Assembly (NCBI RefSeq): GCF_018332655.1
Contig: NZ_BOQL01000052.1
Coordinates: 85,783 to 149,782 of the forward strand
Length of the DNA stretch: 64,000 nucleotides
Origin: Actinoplanes auranticolor
GTDB taxonomy: Bacteria > Actinomycetota > Actinomycetes > Mycobacteriales > Micromonosporaceae
Reading direction: 5' to 3'
How positions within the stretch are numbered: the stretch's first letter is position 1; each line of letters opens with the position of its first letter. Below the pieces are notes generated by a model. It did no database searches, was not told the origin of the DNA, and was given only the letters and a program-made list of their open reading frames with translations. Below, piece by piece: positions 42,331-50,438 of the stretch. Both the position numbers and the translations under genes were made by a program.

Positions 42331-42343
42331 TGAGAGCGCTCCA
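42331..42343. promoter_or_regulatory. LacI-family operator before the regulator gene
   Basis: TGAGAGCGCTCCA matches 11 of the first 12 bases of the perfect palindrome at 12213-12226, keeping the central AGCGCT. It is 34 bases ahead of the LacI start, a position for autorepression and possibly for looping with the divergent promoter. Confidence 0.6.
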
Positions 42344-42377
42344 CTGGCGATGTTCCTGGCAGAGAGAGGCGACCCGA

Positions 42378-43397
42378 GTGAAGCGGCCGACGATCGCCGA
42401 CATCGCGCGCAAAGCGGGCGTGTCCAAAGGGGCGGTGTCGTACGCGCTGAACGGGCAACCCGGCGTTTCCGACGCGACCCGTCAGCGCATCGTGGCCATC
42501 GCGCAGGAGATCGGCTTCAACCCCAACAGCGCCGCGCGCGCCCTCTCCGGGGCCAGCGCCCGGGCGGTCGGACTCACCCTGTGCCGGCCCGCCCGCATAC
42601 TGAGCATCGAGCCGTTCTTCATGGGCCTGATCAGCGGCTTCGAGCAGGAGCTGGCCGCCCGGTCGTACGCGCTGACCCTGCAGGTGGTGGCCACCCCGCA
42701 GACCGAGACCGAGGTCTACCGCCGGTGGTGGGGCGAGCGCCGGGTCGACGGGGTGTTCGTGACCGACCTGCGGGAGAACGACATCCGCATCCCGGTGCTG
42801 AACGAGCTGCAGTTACCCGCGGTGGTGATCGGCGGTCCCGGCGACACCGGCGAACTGGCCCAGCTCTGGTCCGACGACGCCGGCGCCATCACCGAAGCGG
42901 TCGGCTACCTGATGGCGCTCGGGCACCGGCGCATCGCCCGGGTCGGCGGCCTGCCCGATCTGCTGCACACGCAGACCCGCACCCGGGCGTTCACCGAGGT
43001 CTGCGCGAAGCTCGGCCTGAGCGAGGCGATCACGGTGCCGTCGGACTACACCGGCGAGGAGGGCGGCCGGGCGACCCGCCGCCTGCTGATCAACGCGGAA
43101 CGCCCGACCGCGATCATCTACGACAACGACGTGATGGCCGTGGCGGGCCTGTCGGTGGCGCAGGAGATGGGCCTGTCGGTGCCGGGCGATCTGTCGATCG
43201 TGGCCTGGGACGACTCCCCGCTGTGCTCCCTGGTCCACCCGCCGCTGACCGCCCTGAGCAGGGACATCGCCGCCTACGGGGCGCACGCGGCCCGTCAGCT
43301 CCTGGCCGCGATAGCCGGCGAGCCGGTCGGCGACGTCGAAGAGGGAACCGCCCACCTGACCCCCCGCGGAAGCACCGCCCCGCCCCGCGAGAACTGA
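42378..43397 (+). CDS. LacI-family transcriptional regulator
   Basis: A 339-residue repressor. The helix-turn-helix is TIADIARKAGVSKGAVSYAL at residues 5-24, followed by the hinge, and a periplasmic-binding-protein-like effector domain (RILSIEPFFMGLISGFEQEL to DLSIVAWDDSPLCSLVHPPLT). GTG at 42378 is set by AGAGAGAGG nine bases upstream. It is divergent from the mannoside ABC and beta-mannosidase operon and presumably responds to a mannose-containing sugar. A LacI operator lies before its own start and another before the Tat-exported gene at 12249. Codon 146 is TTA, very rare in this DNA. Confidence 0.95.
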   Translation: MKRPTIADIARKAGVSKGAVSYALNGQPGVSDATRQRIVAIAQEIGFNPNSAARALSGASARAVGLTLCRPARILSIEPFFMGLISGFEQELAARSYALTLQVVATPQTETEVYRRWWGERRVDGVFVTDLRENDIRIPVLNELQLPAVVIGGPGDTGELAQLWSDDAGAITEAVGYLMALGHRRIARVGGLPDLLHTQTRTRAFTEVCAKLGLSEAITVPSDYTGEEGGRATRRLLINAERPTAIIYDNDVMAVAGLSVAQEMGLSVPGDLSIVAWDDSPLCSLVHPPLTALSRDIAAYGAHAARQLLAAIAGEPVGDVEEGTAHLTPRGSTAPPREN

Positions 43398-43564
43398 CGG
43401 TTTCGCCACGCACGGACCTGGCAGGGTGGGGGTGGCCGCTCATGAGCTCGCTGATGAGCCGCCAGGCGATTGGTCGCCCCCGCCCGGTCTCGGCAATGAG
43501 CGACGGTCGGTGCCATGCAACCGGGCACGACAGGTTTCGCCCTGGATCTGCCCGATCCGCGTTC

Positions 43565-46186
43565 TCAGGACGCCCGGTGCGTATCCAGATACGCTTCCAT
43601 GCGCTCCGCCGGCGCCGGCCGGGCGAGCGCGAATCCCTGCCCGTAGAGGCAGCCGGCGTGGCGGGCCCGCTCGATCTGCTCCGCCGTCTCCAGGCCCTTG
43701 GCCACCGTCTCCAGGCCCAGCCGGCGGCCCAGGCTGACCACCACGTCGATCACCGCCGGGCCGACCGCCGGCTCGGGCGGGGTGTTCACCAGGACCTGGT
43801 CCAGCTTGAGCATGTCGACCGGCAGCCGGCGCAGGTGGGACAGCGAGGCCTGGCCCGCGCCGAAGTCGTCCAGCGCCGCCCGGACACCGAGCTTGCGCAG
43901 GCCGGTCAGCGAAGCCACTATCGCCGGCAGGTCCTCGGCGACCCAGGTCTCCTGGACCTCCACGACCAGCCGTTCCGGTTCCAGCTCGTGGCGGGCGAGG
44001 ATCTCCGCCACCCGTTCCGGGAAGCGGGCGGTCAGCAGCTCGCGGGGCGACACGTTCACCGACAGCCAGAAGTCGGTGCCGCCCGCGCTCCAGCCGGCCA
44101 GGTGGCGGCAGGCGGCGTCGAGCACCCACTCGTCCAGCTCGGCCGCGCAGCCGACCGCACGGGCGATCGGCAGCAGCTCGGCGGGCATGATCGTGCCCAG
44201 CTTCGGGTGCCGCCAGCGCAGCAGCGCCTCCACGCCCACCGTCTGCTCGTCGCGCAGCGAGACGACGGGCTGGAAAACCAGGTCGAGCTCGCCGCGCTCG
44301 ACGGCGCCGAGCAGCTCACGCTCCAGGTCCATCCGGCGGTGCAGCTGCATCTCGATGTCGGTGTCGTACCACTCGACGCGGTCGTGGCCGAGCTGCCGGG
44401 CCCGGCTGCGCGCCAGGTCGGCGTGGCGCAGCACTTCCTCGGAGTCGCTGCCGCCGGTCAGCTCGGCCAGCCCGACGCTGGTGTGCAGCTCGACGATCGT
44501 GCCGGGCAGCTGGTACGGCTCCATCAGCAGCGTCACGATCCGGGTGGCCAGCGCGTACGCGAGCACCGCACCGTCGCTCGTCAGCACCGCGAACTCGTCA
44601 CCGCCCAGGCGGGCGGCCACGTCGTCCTCGGCGAGCAGGCCGCGGATCCGCCGGCCCACCTGGATCAGGACGGCGTCGCCGATCTCCCGGCCCTTGCTGT
44701 CGTTGATCTCGGCCAGCCCGTGCAGGTCGATCACCAGCAGGGTGCCGTGCTGTCCCGCACGGCGCCGGTGATCGAGCAGGTCACGCATCAGCGCCCGCCG
44801 GTTGGCCAGGCCGGTGAGCTGGTCGGTGTAGGACAGCCGGTGCAGGGTGCGTTCGAGGTGCCGGCGCTCGCCGACGTCCCGGACGTGCACGACCAGGGCC
44901 GCCACCTCGGGCACCGAACGCTGGTCGGCCACCGTGGACTCGGTGTCGCGCCACATCCCGTGCCCGTCGCGGATCCGGGCGTTCAGCAGGGCCGGTGGGC
45001 CGTCGCCGTACTCGCCGGAGAGCAGCGTCTCCAGGCCGGCCTGCGCGCCGGGAACGTCCTCGGGGTGGATGAGCTGCAGGAACGTGCGCCCGATGACCTC
45101 GGAGTCGGCGAGACCGAAGAGCCGCGCCGCGGCCGGTGACTGCCAGCGCACGGTGAGCTTCTCGTCGAGCACCAGCGTCAGATCGGTGGCGCCGGCGACC
45201 AGCGAGCGGAAGTGCGCCTCCTTGGTGCGCAACTGCCCGGTGTAGTGGCGGATGTCCCTGACCACCAGCAACTCGCGCATGGTCAGCACGGCGACCATCG
45301 AGATGCCCAGCAGCACGGCGGTCTTGTCGAACTCTCCGCGGAAGGCGAGGTGGTACAGCGCGGCGACGACCCCGATGCCGGCGGGCACGGCGAGCAATGG
45401 ATAGCCGGAGAGATATTGGTCCTGCTCACGCGGCACGGGTGCGGCGGGCAGGTTGCGCCGGGAGCCGCCCTCCGCGGTGAGACCCAGCCCGGCCACGATC
45501 GGCAGGCCGAAGAGAGTCACGATCCAGCCGGCACGGTCCGACAGGACGAGGTTGGCGGCGACACAGAGGGAGAGCAGCACGAGGATGGCGCCGGCCCCGC
45601 AGCGCAGCGCAGCCGGGCGGTGCAGCCGGGCCCGCAGCACGATGACCGTGACGATCGAGATGCCGGCCGCGGCGAGCAGGACACAGATCAGGGCCGTGAC
45701 CGGGGTGTGCTGCATCGGCGTGACCAGATAGGCCGCGAAGCCCAGGGCCACACCGAGACCCAGGCCGTCGAACGCGCGCCGCAGCCGGATCGCCACCGTC
45801 GAGGCCGCACCGGGCAGCAGCATGATGCCGAGAATGTAGACAACCGCGGCCGCGCCCAGCCCGGCAGCGACGTAGATGCCCCGGCCGGGCGGGTCGGCGA
45901 CGAGCACCGCGGTGGTGGCCCCGGTGGCCAGGGCGCCCATCCCGATGTACCCGGCGCCGCGGCACGCCGCGAACGTGCCGTCCCGGCGGTGGATCGCGAG
46001 GGCGGTGTGTACCAGGACCACGGTGGCCCAGAGAGCGACCCCGCCTACGCCGGCGGCCAGCGCGGCCAGGCCGGGGATCAGGCCGATCAGGCCCGCGACC
46101 AGCACGAGGGCACCCACCGCCGGGGCGGCCATGAACGCCACCCGGTGACGCCAGGTGCCGGTACGCGCTGTGGGCTGCACTGCCAC
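43565..46186 (-). CDS. Membrane PAS-GGDEF-EAL protein with altered EAL site
   Basis: An 873-residue protein: about eight to ten transmembrane helices (to about residue 310), a PAS domain (about 330-450: VLDEKLTVRWQSPAAARLFG), a GGDEF domain with intact signature at 528-532, and an EAL domain. The EAL motif is EALLRW (Glu653). Several catalytic positions differ: EITE reads EVQE, DDFGTGYSS reads DDFGAGQAS, and the AEGVE loop reads AKGLE with Lys830 replacing a glutamate needed for hydrolysis in studied enzymes. It likely makes cyclic-di-GMP, while the EAL domain may only bind it. GTG start without a clear ribosome site. Confidence 0.92.
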   Translation of the reverse strand: MAVQPTARTGTWRHRVAFMAAPAVGALVLVAGLIGLIPGLAALAAGVGGVALWATVVLVHTALAIHRRDGTFAACRGAGYIGMGALATGATTAVLVADPPGRGIYVAAGLGAAAVVYILGIMLLPGAASTVAIRLRRAFDGLGLGVALGFAAYLVTPMQHTPVTALICVLLAAAGISIVTVIVLRARLHRPAALRCGAGAILVLLSLCVAANLVLSDRAGWIVTLFGLPIVAGLGLTAEGGSRRNLPAAPVPREQDQYLSGYPLLAVPAGIGVVAALYHLAFRGEFDKTAVLLGISMVAVLTMRELLVVRDIRHYTGQLRTKEAHFRSLVAGATDLTLVLDEKLTVRWQSPAAARLFGLADSEVIGRTFLQLIHPEDVPGAQAGLETLLSGEYGDGPPALLNARIRDGHGMWRDTESTVADQRSVPEVAALVVHVRDVGERRHLERTLHRLSYTDQLTGLANRRALMRDLLDHRRRAGQHGTLLVIDLHGLAEINDSKGREIGDAVLIQVGRRIRGLLAEDDVAARLGGDEFAVLTSDGAVLAYALATRIVTLLMEPYQLPGTIVELHTSVGLAELTGGSDSEEVLRHADLARSRARQLGHDRVEWYDTDIEMQLHRRMDLERELLGAVERGELDLVFQPVVSLRDEQTVGVEALLRWRHPKLGTIMPAELLPIARAVGCAAELDEWVLDAACRHLAGWSAGGTDFWLSVNVSPRELLTARFPERVAEILARHELEPERLVVEVQETWVAEDLPAIVASLTGLRKLGVRAALDDFGAGQASLSHLRRLPVDMLKLDQVLVNTPPEPAVGPAVIDVVVSLGRRLGLETVAKGLETAEQIERARHAGCLYGQGFALARPAPAERMEAYLDTHRAS

Positions 46187-46400
46187 GTGGGGGGTGATCC
46201 TCTGCGGACGGTGAAGGCTGGGCGGAGCAGGCGGCGGCGACCAGGGAAGTCACTGCACCCACACCGGATAACGACTGTCCCCCGGACAGGTTACGTGCGC
46301 GCGGTATCGCTTCGCACGTCGAGATCGTCGGGTATGGACCGCCGCAGGGCAATCCAGCCGAAAGATTCCACGCGCCTTCTCCGGCGGGCGTCCGGTTCGG
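46187..46400. other. Intergenic region upstream of the PAS-GGDEF-EAL gene
   Basis: 214 bases between two minus-strand genes. A short inverted repeat CTGTCC-CCC-GGACAG lies at 46269-46283. No clear promoter or terminator. Confidence 0.3.
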
Positions 46401-46676
46401 TCAGCCGCCCGCGACCGACGGGAGCACCTGGATCTCGGCGCCGGCCGGGACCGGCGTTTCCAGGCCGCCGGAGCGGCGGCAGTCCTCCCCGTCCACATAG
46501 ACGTTCACATACCGCCGCAGCGCGCCGCTCTCGTCCCGGATCCTTCGTTCCAGCCGGGGCCACCGCTCCCGCATCTCGTCCAGGACCGCGGCCAGCGTGC
46601 CGCCGTCTCCCACCTCGAGGTGCGCCGCGCCGCCCGCCTCGGCCCGCAGCACCCCCGGGACCAGCACGGTCGGCAT
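46401..46676 (-). CDS. MoaD/ThiS-family sulfur-carrier-like protein
   Basis: A 91-residue ubiquitin-fold protein ending in Ala-Gly-Gly, the diglycine tail that E1-like enzymes adenylate and thiocarboxylate. The pattern LAAVLDEMRERWPRLERRI and the RRYVNVYVDGED strand fit the MoaD/ThiS fold. Its start overlaps the stop of the preceding BNR-repeat gene (TGATG). No MoeB, ThiF or molybdopterin gene is nearby, so the molybdenum-cofactor role is doubtful; a partnership with the BNR protein is suggested by coupling. Confidence 0.88.
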   Translation of the reverse strand: MPTVLVPGVLRAEAGGAAHLEVGDGGTLAAVLDEMRERWPRLERRIRDESGALRRYVNVYVDGEDCRRSGGLETPVPAGAEIQVLPSVAGG

Positions 46677-47752
46677 CAGACGCTCCCGGCCCGCACGCAC
46701 AGCACGTCGGGCAGGTGGGTCGCCACCGACGTCCAGCTCTCGCCCTCGTCGCGGCTGGCGAACACCTCGCCGGACCGGGTGCCGAAGTAGACACCGGCCG
46801 GCTCGGCGGCGTCCGCGCACATGGCGTCGCGCAGCACCACCTGGTAGAACGGCTCCTCCGGCAGACCGGCCTGCCGCGGCTCCCAGTGCTCGCCCGCGTC
46901 GGTGGAGCGGAACACCCGGCAGCGCAGGTCGACTGGCTCCCGCTGCCCGTCGCTGACCAGCGGGAACGTCCACAGCGTGCCACCGCGACGGGGATGCGCG
47001 ACGATCGGGAAGCCGAAGTCGGCCGGCAGCGTCCCGGCGATGGACTGCCAGGTGTCACCACCGTCGACCGTGCGGTAGACGCCGTGATGATTCTGCGCGT
47101 AATACGTGTCGGGGTCGGCGCCGTCGCGGGCCACCTTGTGCACGCACTGGCCGAACTCGGGCCACTGGTCGGGCAGGAAGTAGGCCTTGATGCCGGTGTT
47201 GGCCGGCGACCAGGACGCGCCGCCGTCGGTGGTGCGGTAGACCCCGCCGGTGGACATGGCGACCAGCACGCGGTCGGGGTCGTCGGGGTGGGGCAGCACG
47301 GTGTGCACGGCCTGCCCGCCGAAGCCGGCACCCCACTCGGGCCGGTGCGGGTGGTCCCACAGGGCGCGGACCAGCTCGTACGTCCGGCCGCCGTCCTCGG
47401 AGCGGAACAGCGCGGAGGGCTGGACCCCGGCGTAGACGACGCCGGATCCGGCCGGCGTGATCTGCCAGACCCGCTCGACCACCGCGCCGGCGTCGGCCGG
47501 GAAGGCGAGCGGGGCGGCGTCGGGCTCCTGCCAGGTGGCGCCCAGGTCGTCGCTGACGGCGACGCTGGGGCCGAAGTGGGAGCTGTCCACCCCGGCCAGC
47601 AGGCGGGGCGCGGGACCGCGGTTGTCGATGGCGACGGCGTAGATGGACATGCCGGGGAAGTGCGCGGAGCCGATTTTCCAGCTCTGCCGATCGTCCTCGC
47701 TAACGGCCAGGAAGAGGCCCTTCTTGGTGCCGATGGCTAGCAGCTCGGTCAT
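46676..47752 (-). CDS. BNR/WD40-like beta-propeller protein
   Basis: A 358-residue cytoplasmic protein of sialidase-type Asp-box repeats: SEDDRQSWKIG, SDDLGATWQEP, SEDGGRTYEL, TTDGGASWSP, TVDGGDTWQS, STDAGEHWEP and SRDEGESWTS, i.e. seven S/T-x-D-x-G-x-x-W-like units, enough for a propeller. There is no signal peptide and no sialidase catalytic set (no RIP motif), so the usual label exo-alpha-sialidase is not supported. The start ATG 47752 (MTELLAIGTKKGLF) fits relatives better than one ten codons earlier. It is followed, with a one-base overlap, by the MoaD-like gene. Confidence 0.88.
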   Translation of the reverse strand: MTELLAIGTKKGLFLAVSEDDRQSWKIGSAHFPGMSIYAVAIDNRGPAPRLLAGVDSSHFGPSVAVSDDLGATWQEPDAAPLAFPADAGAVVERVWQITPAGSGVVYAGVQPSALFRSEDGGRTYELVRALWDHPHRPEWGAGFGGQAVHTVLPHPDDPDRVLVAMSTGGVYRTTDGGASWSPANTGIKAYFLPDQWPEFGQCVHKVARDGADPDTYYAQNHHGVYRTVDGGDTWQSIAGTLPADFGFPIVAHPRRGGTLWTFPLVSDGQREPVDLRCRVFRSTDAGEHWEPRQAGLPEEPFYQVVLRDAMCADAAEPAGVYFGTRSGEVFASRDEGESWTSVATHLPDVLCVRAGSV

Positions 47753-47808
47753 GGACAGCAGTATCCCCGCCCGGTCCGACAAAAACGCCGCATCGCCCGG
47801 GTGCGAGG

Positions 47809-48240
47809 ATGGAAAACGTGAGCCGACCTGCCCTGCGTGTCCGCAAGTCCGGCGCCCTCGTGGTCGCCGCGCTGATCGCCTTCGTGGGGACCGCCCCGTT
47901 CGCCGGGGCCAGCTGGCTGCTGGTCCCCGTCATGCTGATCCCGCTGGCGGTGCTGATCTGGGCGCTGCGGGCCGGCACCGACGTGGGCCCGGCCGGCCTG
48001 CGGGTACGCGCGCTCTTCGGCAGCGTCGACATCCCGTGGTCCCGGGTCGACCAGCTCGGGCCGGACGATCGTGGCCGGGTGTCCGCCCTGCTCACCGACG
48101 GCAAGGTGATCCGGCTGACCGGGGTCACCACGGCGAACCTGCCCGCGGTCATCGCGGCCGGCGGGCAGGAGCTGCGGGACGATTCAGTAGCCGTCGACGA
48201 CCCGGTTGACGAGCGGCTCCCCGGCGGCGAACCGACGTAG
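47809..48240 (+). CDS. Small membrane protein with PH-like domain
   Basis: A 143-residue protein: short N-terminus, two close hydrophobic segments (about 17-34 and 36-54), then a bacterial PH-like domain (LRVRALFGSVDIPWSRVDQL, KVIRLTGVTTANLP). This is a frequent small membrane protein in actinobacteria, of unknown role. Its last 57 bases overlap the end of the convergent dehydrogenase gene. An alternative GTG start four codons in is possible. Confidence 0.85.
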   Translation: MENVSRPALRVRKSGALVVAALIAFVGTAPFAGASWLLVPVMLIPLAVLIWALRAGTDVGPAGLRVRALFGSVDIPWSRVDQLGPDDRGRVSALLTDGKVIRLTGVTTANLPAVIAAGGQELRDDSVAVDDPVDERLPGGEPT

Positions 48241-49110
48241 CTGCTCCCCGGCCAGACGGTAGGCGCGCGGCAGCAGGCCCACGACGGCCCCGCCGACGTG
48301 CGGGGTGATGAAGACGTTGGGCAGCTCCCACAGCGGGTGCCCGGCGGGCAGCGGCTCCGGATCGGTGACGTCCAGCGCCGCGCCGATCCGCCCGGAGGCC
48401 ACCTCGGTGAGCAGGGCCGCCGTGTCGACGACCGGTCCGCGCGCCGCGTTGACCAGCAGTGCCCCGTCGGGCAGGGCCGCCAGGAAGGACCCGTCGACCA
48501 GCCCGCGGGTCTGCTCGGTCAACGGCACCAGCAGCACCACGATCTCGGCCCGGGGCAGCAGGCCGGGCAGCTCGTCGACCCCGTGCACGTCCTGCTCCGG
48601 ACGGGCGGTGCGGGCCACCCGGGTCACCGTGACCTCGAACGGCGTCAGCCGGCGCTCGACGGCCCGGCCGATCGAACCGGCACCCACGATCAGCACCCGC
48701 TTGCCGGTCAGCTCCGCGGTGGGGGTGAACGCCGCCGGGGCCCACTCCCGCCGCTGCTGGGCGCGGGCGAAGGCCGGGAACTGCCGCAGCGAGCCGATCG
48801 TCGCGCCCAGGACCCATTCCGCAACCGCCGCGTCGTGCACCCCGGCCGCGTCGCACAGCTGCACGCCGGCCGGCACGTGAGCGACCCAGTTGTCCGCGCC
48901 GGCCGAGAGCAGCTGCACGACCTGCAGGCCGGTGAGCTTCGGCAGCAGGTCGGAAGCGCGCACGGTGGAGCTGAACGGCGGCACCCAGAAGCGCACGTCC
49001 GCGGGATCCGACGGCAACGTGACCACATCGGCGCAGACCTCGACCTCGACGCCGGCCGGCATCTCGCCGAGCAGTTCGCGGCCCTTCTCGTGGGCGATCC
49101 AGACCTTCAC
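48184..49110 (-). CDS. D-isomer-specific 2-hydroxyacid dehydrogenase
   Basis: A 308-residue NAD(P)-dependent dehydrogenase. The Rossmann motif is VLIVGAGSIGRAVERRL near residue 140, catalytic Arg in VNAARGPVVDTAAL, the glutamate region DVTDPEPLPAGHPLW, and catalytic His in FITPHVGGAV. The group includes glyoxylate/hydroxypyruvate reductases and related enzymes; substrate not determinable. ATG at 49110. It overlaps its convergent neighbour by 57 bases. Confidence 0.93.
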   Translation of the reverse strand: MKVWIAHEKGRELLGEMPAGVEVEVCADVVTLPSDPADVRFWVPPFSSTVRASDLLPKLTGLQVVQLLSAGADNWVAHVPAGVQLCDAAGVHDAAVAEWVLGATIGSLRQFPAFARAQQRREWAPAAFTPTAELTGKRVLIVGAGSIGRAVERRLTPFEVTVTRVARTARPEQDVHGVDELPGLLPRAEIVVLLVPLTEQTRGLVDGSFLAALPDGALLVNAARGPVVDTAALLTEVASGRIGAALDVTDPEPLPAGHPLWELPNVFITPHVGGAVVGLLPRAYRLAGEQLRRFAAGEPLVNRVVDGY

Positions 49111-49217
49111 CGTGCCAACCTAGCCGCGCCGGGCCCCGGTTGCCCGGCCACTGATCCAGGTGTGCCGGACGTCCCAGCCGGCCCCGCTACCCTGGACCGG
49201 GGAAACGAGGAGGTCGT

Positions 49218-50387
49218 GTGATCCAGCGCAGTCGCCGGTTCCGAGCGGGCGCCGTGACACTTGGTGCCGTACTGGCCCTGACCACCGCGTGCAGCTTCGG
49301 CCCGCCGGACCCCGACGTGGCCGGCGAGCCGCCGAACCTGCCGGCCCCGTCGGCCTCCACCGGCCCGGACGGCGGCGGCAGCAGCGAGGCCACCGCGGCG
49401 GCCACGGTCCTCGCCAAGGACCTCGAGGTGCCCTGGGGCCTGGCCTTCCTGCCCGACGGCGCGGCCCTGGTGACCGAGCGGGACACCGCCCGCATCCTGC
49501 GGGTCGGCCCCGAGTCCGACGCCGAGGGACTCAAGGTCACCGAGGTGCAGCGGCTCACCGAGCCGGAGCCGGGCGGCGACGGCGGCCTGCTCGGCATCGC
49601 GGTCTCCCCCAAGTACGCGACCGACGCCACCGTCTTCGTCTACTACTCGACGGCCAAGGACAACCGCGTCGCCAAGCTCAAGCTCGAGGGCAAGCCGCAG
49701 CCGATCCTCACCGGCATCCCGCTCTCGGCGAACGACAACGGCGGTCAGCTGGCGTTCGGCCCGGACGGCATGCTCTACGTCACCACGGGCGACGGCTCGC
49801 CGACCGGTAACCAGGCGCCGAACCCGAAGAGCCTCGGCGGCAAGATCCTGCGGATCACCCCCGCCGGCAAGCCGGCCCCGGGCAATCCGATCAAGAACTC
49901 GCCGGTCTGGTCGTCCGGTCACCGCAACGTGCTGGGCATAGCCTGGGACTCGGCCAAGAAGATGTACGCCAGCGAGTCGGACCAGAAGAAGGCCGGCGAG
50001 CTGAACGTGATCCAGAAGGGCAAGAACTACGGCTGGCCCAGGGCGGACGGGGAGAGCTCGGACGCCAAGCTCACCGCTCCCATGGTGAGCTGGCCGATCG
50101 CGGACTCGTCCTGCGCGGGCGTGGCGGTGCTGGAGAGCATGGTCGCGACGGCCTGTCTGCTGGGTCAGCGGGTGTGGATGGTCGACGTGACCGGCAACGG
50201 CACCCTGCTGGGTCAGCCCCGGTCGGTGCTCGCCGGCGAGTACGGCCGGCTGCGCGGGCTGATCGCGGCCCCGGACGGCTCGCTCTGGGTCACCACCTCC
50301 AACCGGGAGGAAGGCGCCGAGCCGGGACCGGACGACGACCAGATCATCCGGCTGGTGTTCTCCGACGGCGGAGCCGGCCGGAGCTGA
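49218..50387 (+). CDS. Sugar-dehydrogenase-like lipoprotein (PQQ GDH-B fold)
   Basis: A 389-residue lipoprotein. The signal peptide ends in LALTTAC (Cys25), so it is anchored outside the membrane, followed by a Pro/Ser/Gly linker. The six-bladed propeller has the family pattern VPWGLAFLPDGAALVTERD, GGLLGIAVSPKYATDATVF, NGGQLAFGPDGMLYVTTGDG, LGGKILRITPAGKPAPGNP and SGHRNVLGIAWD. Many members of this family (YliI-like) oxidise sugars with pyrroloquinoline quinone; no PQQ synthesis genes are in the window. GTG at 49218 follows GAGGAGG. Confidence 0.93.
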   Translation: MIQRSRRFRAGAVTLGAVLALTTACSFGPPDPDVAGEPPNLPAPSASTGPDGGGSSEATAAATVLAKDLEVPWGLAFLPDGAALVTERDTARILRVGPESDAEGLKVTEVQRLTEPEPGGDGGLLGIAVSPKYATDATVFVYYSTAKDNRVAKLKLEGKPQPILTGIPLSANDNGGQLAFGPDGMLYVTTGDGSPTGNQAPNPKSLGGKILRITPAGKPAPGNPIKNSPVWSSGHRNVLGIAWDSAKKMYASESDQKKAGELNVIQKGKNYGWPRADGESSDAKLTAPMVSWPIADSSCAGVAVLESMVATACLLGQRVWMVDVTGNGTLLGQPRSVLAGEYGRLRGLIAAPDGSLWVTTSNREEGAEPGPDDDQIIRLVFSDGGAGRS

Positions 50388-50438
50388 CCGTCGTCACTGT
50401 TTGACGACCAGCGCACGGGGGCAGGTGAGCCGTTGACC

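Larger units (their letters stand above)
42074..42377. promoter_or_regulatory. Divergent control region of the mannoside locus
   Basis: This 304-base gap separates the transport operon from its LacI regulator. It holds the minus-strand promoter at 42131-42159, a weak imperfect palindrome GTTACCAACCGCTGTAAG at 42191-42208, and the LacI-type operator at 42331-42343 close to the regulator's start. The region is less GC-rich than the coding DNA. The regulator's own promoter is not obvious. Confidence 0.6.

Noticed and set aside
43398..43564. Small gene between lacI and the PAS-GGDEF-EAL gene
   Set aside because: Frames here are low-complexity and lack a ribosome site; treated as a 167-base convergent gap with no clear terminator.
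42350..45139. Plus-strand open frame of over 900 codons across lacI and the PAS-GGDEF-EAL gene
   Set aside because: Out of frame with lacI and antisense to the PAS-GGDEF-EAL gene, with low-complexity composition; a shadow frame.
46676..47752. Exo-alpha-sialidase function for the BNR-repeat protein
   Set aside because: Only the Asp-box repeats are present; no RIP motif, catalytic tyrosine/glutamate set or signal peptide is visible.
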